NCBI GenBank assembly: GCA_947471745.1
Contig: CANJKZ010000506.1
Coordinates: 62,001-126,000 of the forward strand
Length of the DNA stretch: 64,000 nucleotides
Direction: 5' to 3'
From: Closterium sp. Naga37s-1
Lineage: Eukaryota > Streptophyta > Zygnematophyceae > Desmidiales > Closteriaceae
Positions within the stretch are counted from its first letter, which is position 1, and each line of letters starts with the position of its first letter. The position numbers were made by a program, and so were the translations under genes. The notes beneath the pieces are model-generated. The model did not search any database and had not been told where the DNA came from. It was given only the letters and a program-made list of their open reading frames with translations. Below, piece by piece: positions 31,083 to 40,469 of this stretch.

Positions 31083-34000
31083 CAGGCGAGAGAGCAGCCT
31101 GACTGACCTCGATGTCATATATGATGGCGGAGTCACGGGTCTTGCGCGTGGCAGCCCTCTCATCATTCAGCTTCTCCCACACCCACATGAGCGTGTGGTT
31201 ACCGGGTGCCAGCTCCCACATGCCGCTGATCGCCGTCTGGTTCTCCCCCCCCGCCTTGCGCTCCTGCCCTGGAGTCTTCTCCCACTCCTCGCGTTGTTGC
31301 TGCAAGCAGCAGCAGCAGCAGCCCCATGGAGAGTTGGGAAGGGGGTGGGAGGGAAAGCGGGAAAGAGGCAGGGAGAGAGGGAGAAGAAAGTGTGAGACGA
31401 GATGCTCTTACTGATTCGTGCTTCACGTAACATGTTAACAAAGTCAAATACACCACGACGAAGTCAACTCACCTCAACAAAGTCCATGAGGTCATGGTCG
31501 ACAAAGAAGAAGAAGCCGACTTTTGAGTCGTCTCAAAAGTCACCTAGTCAACGCACAGCCATAGAGTCAACGCAGTCAACACAGTCAACTGACCTCAACA
31601 AAGTCCATGAGGTCGTGGTCGACAAAGAAGAAGAAGCCGCGGCCGGGGTCACCGGGAGCGATGTCAACCGAGTAGTTGAACATGACGTACCCCGTCACTG
31701 CCACATCGATGTCCAGTGCCAGCCAGATCTGTGCATTCATGCACGGGTGGAGGATGGCAACGGGCGAGGGGGGAAGCGGTGGGGGAGGGGAATGGGGGGT
31801 GGCGAGATAGTTGAACATGGCATACCCCGTCACCGCAACGTCTATGTCCAGTGCCAGCCAGATCTGTGCGTCCGTGCACCATGCACCCGCGGCACCACAG
31901 GGGCACGGAGGACAGGAAGGGTCGGGGACGGAAGTAGTGAGTGGGAAACGGGCGTCGGGGGAAGGGGAGGGGAGAAGAAGGGGTGAAGGGGCGAGGGGTG
32001 AAGGGCGGGGGCTGAAAGACGAGGGGTGAAGGGCGGGAGGAGGTAGGGGAGAAATGGATGAACGGACGGGGGCATGGGTGTGAGTACTGCAGTAGGCAGT
32101 AAGGCAACACGGCGCTCACAGTGGTGGTCTTGCCGTGGCCACTGCCCGACTCGAGGTAGTTGTGCACGGCACGCCAGCCAAAGGTGCCGCAGTCACTTTT
32201 GAGGCGCCTCAAAAGTAAGGCAGCGGGAACGAGGGCACGGCACTCACAGTGGCGGTCTTGCCGTGGCCACTGCCCGACTCGAGGTAGTTATGCACAGCGC
32301 GCCAGCCAAAGGTGCCGCAGTCGCCGTGACAGCCGGTGCGGAAGCCGTCAGGCAGACGACCCTGCTCCATGTGGAAGTGGCGCAGGGATAACATCTTCAT
32401 CGCCACCTCGCCCGCCTCACACGGCCGGCATATCTCGTCCGTTATGTTCCCGCTGCCGCTGCCGCTGCCGCTGCCCCCTGCAGCTGCTGGAGTGCCCTCT
32501 GCAGCACCGCCCTCCTCTGTGCCGCTGCTGCTGCCTGGTGCTGCTGCTGCAGTGTTCTGTTCGGTGGCGTCCCTGGCGGTGCCGGTGGGGCACCAGTCGC
32601 ACTGCACCACGCCTGTCGCAGGTACCGGCACTGCCTGCTGCCCGCTCGGACAGTGCTCTGCGCGCGCACAAGAAGGGGGGGAGGAGGGGAGAGCGGGAGG
32701 GAAGGAATGAGGGAGACGCTGTGGTGTGTGGAAGGAAGGTGGGTGCCGGTGCGGCACCAGTCGCACTGCACCTCGCCTGTTTCCGGTACTGGCACCGCCT
32801 GCTGCCCACTCGGACAGTGCTCTGTACGCGCTCACCACCAGAGGGGGAGGAATGGGGCAAGGGCACGAAAGACAGCGCGGGGGAGATGCCATGGCGCGTG
32901 GGACAGTGGGCGTGGGGGCAGGGATGCAGGCTAGGCAGGGAGGAACAATATGCTTCTCTAGATAGTTGCGGTCAGAGGGTGATGGGGGGTGGGGCGTGGG
33001 AGGACGAGGGAGTGAAGGGCATTGGAAGAGAAGAACACAAAGCGGGGGCAGATGCAGAGCAGGGGTGGGTGGAGGCGAGGAAAGAGAGGCCGAGTCTTGG
33101 AGCGAGGGCGGGGGGGAGGGCACGGACCACAGGGCAGCTCGACGGGGGAGGGGAGAGGGTCGAGGTCGCTGGGCTTGCAGATCTGCGGCTCCAACCACTT
33201 CCAGCTCTGGGGGGGGGGGAAGGGGTTCAGGGGAGGGGTGGGGAGGGAGGGGAGAGAGGTGTGGGTGGGGTGAGCAAGGGAGGATGAGCTTCTGGTGGAA
33301 TGGGCGAGCATCGCACTGAAGAGTTTGGCATGCTTCTGGTGGAATAAGCAAGCTTGGCATCCAAAGCTTGCTTATTCCACCAGAAGCATGAGTGTGGATC
33401 CGTGGGGTTGAGAGGGCCGACCTTGGTGCGCGTGAGTGTGGTTAGCTTGCAGGGGCCGATGTCTGATGTGGCATCGCGATCCACCCTGCAGGCTGTGGAC
33501 GGGCAGCGGAGGGCAGGCAGGCAGAGACGCATGTGGTGAGATGGCGGAGTGAGAGTGCAGTGAGAAGCAGAGCGGGAGTGAGAGACGCAGTTGAAAGCAG
33601 CAGGAGAAATAGCGGACGGAATGAAGAGGTGGACTTGAGCCCAGAGGAGCCATACAGTGGGCACTGGGCAGCGGCAGCGGCAGCGGCAGCGGCAGCGGCA
33701 GTGGCAGCGGCAGCGGCAGTGGCAGCGGCAGCGGCAGCGGCAGCGGCAGAGAGAGAGGGGCTCACTGGGTCGGTCGAGGCACTGTGTGCGCGGGATGATC
33801 TGCGCGTACTGCTCCGCTGTACACGCCTTGCACTCCGCTGCTCCCGCACTGCCACCACGTGCCGTAATAAGATGGTGATGCGGGCATGGGGAGTTGGGTA
33901 TGGTGAGATGGAGACGAAATAAGCACCCATGCAGGGGAAGGTGGCTGGCATTGTGCAGAGAAACAGGAAATGCGCAAAGGAAGAGGGAAGGTGCAAGGGA

Positions 34001-37000
34001 AGAGGGAAGGTGCAAGGGAAGAGGGACGGTGGGCGGATGTGGCATCAAGACACTCATGAGTCGACGCAGACAAGGAGCACTCCTGCTGACAGCACGTGGG
34101 AGCGGGCAGGCAGGTACGAGCAGAGGCATGTAGAGGAATGCGGCTGGGGGTGCCCACCTGGAAACGGTATTTGGCGCGCATGGCAGACACGTGCTCGCCC
34201 CCGCCGCACTGCTCATTGAAACATACGAGGGCGCCCAGGCAGACGGGGACGAGGAGGTGGGTATGCGAGAGAGCATGTGCATGTGATGCAGGATAGTGCA
34301 GCGTGGCAAGCAGAGCAGATGCACAAGTGCCACAAGCGCATGGTGCTCCAGCAACGACCAGCTGCTTCAATGCATGCAACACACCATCATGCGCCCATGG
34401 CCCAGTCCCCATGCACACATGCCCCCAGCCCCCATGCATCATGCATGCCTCCAAGCGCCCATGCATACCCGCATTCCCCCATGCATGCATGGGCGCACCT
34501 GTAGAAGCCGGCTTCACAGGGCGTGCAGACAAAGTCGTTAAAGCCAATGCCGTCCACCTCGATAAACTGGTTGGGGGGGAGAGGCGAGGACGCACACAAG
34601 GCAGAGGGGGGCACAACAAGGGGACACGATAGGTGGACATACAAGCACTGGTGGGTGAAAGTGGAGCAACGAGTGCAGCGACTGAGGTGAAGAGACGAGG
34701 CCAAAAATCAAGGGCCAACGTGAAAGCTGCATGTCGCTCATGAAACGCCCTCACTCTGAGCTATGCAATGGCCTCACCCAGCCCGCACTCACCCTGAGCG
34801 TGGCGATAACCTCACCCTTGGTCCAGCGTGCGTCCTTGGAGTAGGGCAACACGAGCGTGTGGTGCCTCGCCATGAGCCGCCTGCAACAGCCCTCACTCTG
34901 AGCTGAGCAATGCAAGCCCCTTGCCCTCCCAGCACTCACCCTGACAGTCGCAATATCCTCGCCCTTGGTCCAGCGCGCGTCCTTGGAGTAGAGCCACACG
35001 AGCGTGTGGTGTCCCGCCGTGAGGGGGAACACCACCTCGCGCGGCTCAAACTGGTACGACTCGAGAGCCATGGCGGGCTGGGAGAGCGAGTCGATGAAGA
35101 AGGAGAGCCCGTCCCGCCCCATCTCCGCGCTCACCGTGAAGTTGAACCTCACGTGCCTGGTCAAGGGGAGTAGGGGGAATAAATGGGTGAGGGGTTGGGA
35201 GTGATGGGCGGCAGATGAGGGGCGGGGGTTGGCAAAGGCATGAATGCTGTTCTGACACAAAACCTAGCCCAACAGCCAGGCGTGCATGCAAGGGGTGGTG
35301 GTTGCAGTGCAGGCAAGGCAAGGCAGGTAGCGCACCCGTCGCGGACGAGGTCGACTTCAAGGGAGAGCGTGGAGCGCACGTTGTTGTGGCAGTTGTACGC
35401 CTTGTCTGACGCACACACGTCCTGCCACACACAAGGGACGGGGTCCGAGGGAGATGATAGGGGTACGGCGGGATGAGGGGATGGGGAGGACGTAAGATGA
35501 TAACGGGAGGCAGTGCGAGGCGGGAGGTGGAGATGAGGGGCGCGCATGCACGGAGGCAGGGGGGGATGAGGGCACAAACGGACGTTCAGCACACACATGC
35601 ATGGGTTTCGCAAGGAGGGGAACTGACAGGGTTCCAGTCGTTCATGTAGTCGTACGCGCCCACCTCCAGCGCCCCATCATCCGCATACCACGGCTCGCAT
35701 GGGAACATGCCCGTCGCGTTCTTGTACCGACACTCCGTCTGCCACAGGGATGGAGGCAGACACACGGGGGGCGGGTGGATGGGAGGGCATGCGAGGAGTG
35801 GTGGCAGACGAGCATGTGAGACGGGGCAAGCGCAGGGGGGGCTGCTGCTGAGCCTCTTGTGCTCCCTCACTGATGCAGCACAGAACGGTGCATGTAGCAC
35901 AGGAGGCTCGTAAGAGAATTCAAGCACATTGCACTTGACCGAGGGCAATAGCAGCAGGCGGGGCAAGAGCAGGTGGGAGGCGGCAAGGAGCAGGGCGTAC
36001 CTTGAAGTACTTGGGGTCGACTTGGTAGAACTTGTTGAACACCAGCGCACCCGCTGTGCTGTACGTGCCTGGGGAGGGGAAGGGGAAGAGAGTCAGAGAA
36101 TGAAGTTATGGAGGCTGAGGTGGTTACACAAGGAGCAATAAGGGAGACATAGCTGCAGCGGAGGGTGCAGAGCAGCAGGGGCTGACTGGCAGCGTATGGG
36201 GTAGCATTCATGGCATACATGGAATGGATGGTCATGCGATGGGAGATGCATGGGGGACGCATGGGGAGATGTCGAGATGCATGAGGATATGCATGAAGAG
36301 GTGCATGGGGGATGAATGGCGGTGAGTAGGAGCGCTGGGGCGCACCTGCAGGGCAGATCTGGCAGTCGTCGTGGTGCAGAATGTGCCCCGCTCCACACTT
36401 GTGGTCTGCAACCTCCCCCCCCCACACACACACGCACGCATGCAGGCAGGCAGGCTCGAGGGAGAGATGTGCACGCAGGCACCCACAGGGCAGCAATGCA
36501 GAGCATGCAGGCAGCAGGGGAGTACGGACGAGCATGTGAGGTGCGGTACAGTACCTTTGGGAAACGCACGCAATGCCAGCACCGTACAGAAAGTAGATGC
36601 AGCAGAGGAGGGGCGAACCGGGGGGGTAGACGGCCGGAGAGGGTTGGGGTTGGGAGGGAGAGATAGAGAGGAGTGGAGATTGGTACCGCAGGGAATGAAG
36701 GTGTTGGGCGGCAGAGGCACGGCTCCCCTGGCATAGGGATTGCACTCCTTGTCGAAGTAGTAGATCACCTGCACACGCAGTCAGCACAGCACCACCACCC
36801 CCACACCCCACACACACCACATCCCCCCACCACCACACACACACAGCATGGCACACAGCATGAAAACGGGTGGAAACAGCTCATCCTTCCACTGCCCTGC
36901 CTACAGCACCGTCCCCAGTGAAATCCCTTCCCACTCACCTGCATGTGAGGCACATGCGGGCGCGGCTCACCTCGACGGCGGGCATGACGGAGAGCTTCTG

Positions 37001-39411
37001 GCCGGTGATGGAGTCACGGATGTAGTCACACGTGCCGTAGATGGACTTTATGTCCGCCTCCCCGCACGCGCGCGACGAACTGATGCCTGGCACACACAGG
37101 CACACAGGGGAGGGGGGAATGGGGGAGGGGGGAGGCCGGGGAGGGTGGTGTGGTGAGCCTGTTGCTTTTCGACATGGCTAGGGGCAATGGTGGCGATTCT
37201 GGACAGGGGCGCAGGACAAGGGCGAAGAGGATGCGTTTGGGGGGGAGGCGAGGGGAGAACAAAGGTGGGGAGGAGGGGAAAAGGTTGGGGTGAGTGAGGG
37301 AGGCCAACAGGAGCATATAAGGGGTACGAAACACGTGGTAGTTTATGGTTATTTATGGCTGTGATGGGGATGGGCGAGATGACGGGCATGGCGGGGCGAG
37401 CAGGGAAGGTGGGGCGGGCAGGGAGGGGGCTTACTGCAGTAGACGGGGTCGACGACGATCTCAGCAAGGCCGCCACCACTGGGCGAGTCACAGTCTGCAC
37501 ACACACTCGAGGCGATCGTGATGAGGATAGTTGCATGCCCGCGCACGCATGGTGATAATCCATGCACGTCCGTGCATGGTGATAGTGCATGACCGTGCAT
37601 CCAACGCAGGCCGTGATTGGTAAGGGGAAGAGGAGGAGCATGAGAGAAAGTGGATGGGGAAGAGGAAGAACATAGGAAGCATAACAGTCACTTCTAAAGA
37701 AGTCATATGCAACTGCATCTGCATCACTAGACTCGCTCTCATGCGCACTCACTCTCACATGCATTCCAACTCCCACGCGCATCAGTCTCACACACACACA
37801 CTCACTGGTGGCGATGTAAGAGAGGTAGCACTGGCCGCCATTCTCCGAGTACTTTGGCTCGTAGTCCTCGGGCGTGCACACTGGAAGGAGAGGGGGGGTG
37901 GGGGAGGGAGGTAGCACACTCAAAAGTCACCTCGTAAGAGAGGTAGCACTGGCCGCCATTCTCCGAGTACTTTGGCTCGTAGTCCTCGGGCGTGCACACT
38001 GGAAGGAGAGGGGGGGTGGGGGAGGGAGGTAGCACACTCAAAAGTCACCTCGTAAGGGAGGTAGCACTGGCCGCCATTCTCCGAGTACTTTGGCTCGTAG
38101 TCCTCCGGTGTGCACACTGGTGGAGGGTTGCGCACACGGACGGCCAATTGGCTCAAAGGATGAGTATCAAACCAGGGAGCGCTGGGAGTGTATTGTACAC
38201 GTAGGAGTGAGCATAGAATGGTTCAACAATAGCACCACGAGCACCGTCACGTGCTCCACATGATCGTGTGGCCCAACCATCCATGCCATGTGGGTCCACC
38301 TAGCATGGTCCACGCATGCGGCACGTGCCCACGCAACATGACATGCATGCGTGCTCACCGCATGGTTCGTTGCGCATGGGGATGTCGGGGAATGCGTCCG
38401 TGCAGTTGCGCACTTTGACGTAGGTCACTTCGCGCTTGCCGTCTGCCACACATCCCATGCGACATACGATTGGGATTGAAGTTACATGATCATGGGATTG
38501 AAGAAACGAGTCAACGAGATTCACAAGACACGTGGATGTGAATGAAATAACATGTAATTTGACATTGAAAGACATGTCAATGCGATTGTAACTGCTGAAT
38601 AAATATTATATTATTTGTGTTATGGCATTCAAGTTGAGTGAGCCTAATTGACCACGCGAATACCGTGCGACATGCTGCACGCCTCATGCCCAGCACGCGA
38701 AAGCCATTGACCTCCTAGACCCGCGAGGCACTCCGACATTTGCGACACGAGGTTACCATCCGCCCTTCAATCACGGGCGCGCGTTTTCTGTTTGCGCAAT
38801 AAGGCGTTCGCAATCCACGCCCTGCCACTTTTCGCGGATCGCATCGTCTCACCTTGGCAGCGCTTCGACATTCTGACGTAATCCGTCAGGCCGCACGTCG
38901 TCGGCAGCTCGTCGCCCACCACCGACCCCACCACGCCCACATCCTCGATGCGCGCACTCGCGTTCGCCGCGGGAGGCGGTTCCGCGAACGGCACCGGCTG
39001 ATACGGCGGAGGCGACGGCGGAGGCGGAACCTCCGGATCGCCCCACTGCTGATCCGCCGGTGACTCGCTCGGCCCTCCTGGATTCGGCTGCACGGCGCCC
39101 GGAGAAGTTTGGGCGCCCGGCACCGGCTGGTACCCGAGAGCCTGCCCGCGGCCTTCCTCCCAAGGCAGATTGCCGCCCAGCGGATCCGAATGATTGCCGT
39201 TTCGCTCGGGAAACGGCAGCCCCCCCTCCATCCATGGCGGCCGCTGACCCGGCTGCCATGGCGCCGGCCGGCCGTCCTGCGGCTGCAGGTATGATGGAGT
39301 CGGTTCTGTAGTGACCTGCGCCTGATTGCAGGTCATACTACAAAGAGTAATAAATAGCGCGAATAAAGCACATGCCGGTCTGCTTCTAATAAAGCATCGG
39401 CGCGTCGCCAT
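28343..39411 (-). CDS. ELAPOR/EIG121-like type I membrane protein
   Basis: Exons in gene order: 39411-38853, 38442-38359, 37880-37806, 37494-37435, 37086-36971, 36768-36687, 36405-36346, 36068-36001, 35738-35628, 35421-35336, 35156-34940, 34566-34499, 34208-34158, 33848-33766, 33492-33422, 33206-33128, 32657-32248, 31728-31594, 31299-31108, 30829-30659, 30058-29365, 29178-28931, 28810-28343. All phases agree and give 1395 residues. Seen: a signal peptide, a Pro-rich stretch, many Cys-rich TNFR/EGF-like turns ([19 protein letters not shown]), paired YKY-W-P segments such as [15 protein letters not shown] and [20 protein letters not shown], one transmembrane helix ([18 protein letters not shown]) and an acidic cytosolic tail. 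Order and motifs match animal ELAPOR1/2 (EIG121), endosome/lysosome-associated proteins with a mannose-6-phosphate-receptor-like domain. Function in algae is unknown. Several introns carry partial exon copies. Small middle exons are the least certain. Confidence 0.85.
30258..30512. repeat. 15-bp minisatellite in the ELAPOR-like gene, intron 20
   Basis: Copies of GCGCCCATCCCCAT with variable spacing, several containing the variant CATACGTTGATCCTCAT. Non-coding. Confidence 0.9.
30514..30624 (-). repeat. Copy of ELAPOR-like exon 20 tail plus donor, capped by a palindrome
   Basis: 30514-30602 repeats 30629-30731 (the tail of exon 20, its GTGCTG donor and the start of the intron) with an internal deletion of about 20 bp. 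At its boundary, 30604-30623, lies TTTTGAATCGACTCAAAA, a slightly imperfect form of the palindrome found at 1131, 31518 and 32195. In gene orientation the palindrome precedes the copied exon tail. Confidence 0.8.
30957..31082. repeat. GT microsatellite
   Basis: About 125 bp of GT dinucleotides with occasional C or A changes, in intron 19 of the ELAPOR-like gene. Confidence 0.95.
31463..31541 (-). repeat. Copy of ELAPOR-like exon 18 tail plus donor, capped by a palindrome
   Basis: 31463-31517 repeats the end of exon 18 (31594 side), one silent difference (CAC/CAT) in 15 codons, with a GTGAGT donor. The junction 31518-31541 holds arms GACTTTTGAG and CTCAAAAGTC around TCGT. In gene orientation: working exon, intron start, palindrome, truncated copy, second donor. 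Confidence 0.85.
31800..31866 (-). repeat. Copy of ELAPOR-like exon 18 head plus acceptor
   Basis: Repeats about 20 codons of the start of exon 18 with its CACAG acceptor, upstream in gene orientation. About six of the seven differing codons are silent. The copy breaks off after FNY. Confidence 0.85.
32119..32216 (-). repeat. Copy of ELAPOR-like exon 17 tail plus donor, capped by a 22-bp palindrome
   Basis: 32119-32194 repeats the end of exon 17 including the donor; three of four codon differences are silent. The copy is bounded at 32195-32216 by a perfect 22-bp palindrome whose core is identical to the 20-bp palindrome at 1131-1150. Confidence 0.9.
32740..32822 (-). repeat. Copy of ELAPOR-like exon 17 head plus acceptor
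   Basis: Repeats the first about 27 codons of exon 17 with its acceptor, upstream in gene orientation. Four silent and three replacement codon differences. Both copies keep QCDWC. Confidence 0.85.
33329..33390. repeat. Foldback: 27-bp perfect inverted repeat
   Basis: Arms 33329-33355 and 33364-33390 are perfect reverse complements (outer end CATGCTTCTGG) around an 8-bp spacer. A further partial copy of the arm (GCTTCTGGTGGAAT) lies just upstream at about 33289. Located in intron 15 of the ELAPOR-like gene. No flanking target duplication seen. Confidence 0.95.
33663..33752. repeat. GGCAGC hexanucleotide repeat
   Basis: About 15 units of GGCAGC with GTGGCAGC variants in intron 14 of the ELAPOR-like gene. 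Confidence 0.95.
34790..34875 (-). repeat. Copy of ELAPOR-like exon 11 tail plus donor
   Basis: Repeats the last about 24 codons of exon 11 and its GTGAGT donor. Five silent and four replacement codon differences, so this copy looks older or less constrained than the others. No palindrome at the junction. Confidence 0.85.
37931..38116 (-). repeat. Two upstream copies of ELAPOR-like exon 3 head
   Basis: Copies at 38116-38049 and 37998-37931 precede the complete exon (37880-37806). Each has an acceptor and the [19 protein letters not shown] coding part, then breaks off after the Tyr codon into GAGGTGACTTTTGAG, a half of the palindrome seen elsewhere, where GAG|GTGAC could act as a donor. Each is 68 nt, so including one would shift the frame. 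Confidence 0.9.
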
Positions 39412-40469
39412 CGTCGTGCAGATAGTTCCGAAAGAAGTTGCTGGATCCAATCAATTCAGCTGTATAACAGCCCGTATCCCCGTAAACGGCGTTTAAACAC
39501 CAACTGGTGCCAAAATTGCTTTCAACAGAAGAGCTGACATGAGAGCCAGCTCCTTGGTAAAAGTGGGATCTTGGACCACCTCTCTCCAATTACTGGCAAT
39601 CCCGAAACATTGGAGCGAAAAACGAGGAAATGGCATCACATGGAGAGAAGTTGAAAGGAATTGGTTGGGTTGACAGGAACGGGGCGATTGATGGGGGCTG
39701 GTCAGGGCTGGGTTGGGTAGAAGAAACGACACCGACCGACGGCAGCGCCGATTGCTGCTGCAAGGTGCGGTGGATGTGCCGTGACTCGTTTGAAGGAATC
39801 TTGAAGGAATCTTGATGTGAACACAAGAACCTTCTCTAGGAATGTAAAATTGATTTACTTCAGTAAAACAATGTAAATATTCACTTAATATTGTCAGGTT
39901 CACGCAGCGGAATACTGACTGATGAATCCGTTTCGGAGCAAGCTATAATGGTGCAAGGCGGCCAGGGTGTTCCGACCGCGGGGCTGACGCACGTCAGAAG
40001 CTGGTTGTCAGCTGCGGTTTTACAGCGCCAAGGAAACGGACCTGCACTCACCCACTTGCCGAACGTACCATCCCGTCATCTGCCCGTCCAAAACCAATCT
40101 CGAAACTTTCTCGCCCGTCGATTTCACAGCCTTGACGAAACCTGGGCCCCTGTATTCCCAAGGCTGGTTCACCTCTTGCGGTCAGGTGGTCTGCTCTGCG
40201 CCTCCCTCCCCCCGAGCCGAACAACCTCGATGTTGCCAACCAAAACCAGCGCTCGCAAGGGTTCAGCGCAGTGCATGTGAAGTGGAGTGGAGGCCACAAC
40301 AGATCACTAACTTGCTGACTTCAGTCTGACTGCAGAGCTGTCCACCACGCCGCCATGTCTTAGCGCAAGGGCGTTTATGTTCTGTCCTATATAACACACC
40401 TGTACAGTTGAAGATATCGAGTAGGCTGTGTCAGTTCTCAGTGCTGTGTGATTCTTAGACCTAATCGCA
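39412..40469. other. Divergent intergenic region between the ELAPOR-like and DUF4378 genes
   Basis: No gene recognised on either strand. It must hold both promoters; one TATA box is listed separately near the right end. Confidence 0.5.
40388..40394 (+). promoter_or_regulatory. TATA box of the DUF4378 gene
   Basis: TATATAA in the context CCTATATAACACACC, 75 bp before the ATG at 40470. Confidence 0.65.
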
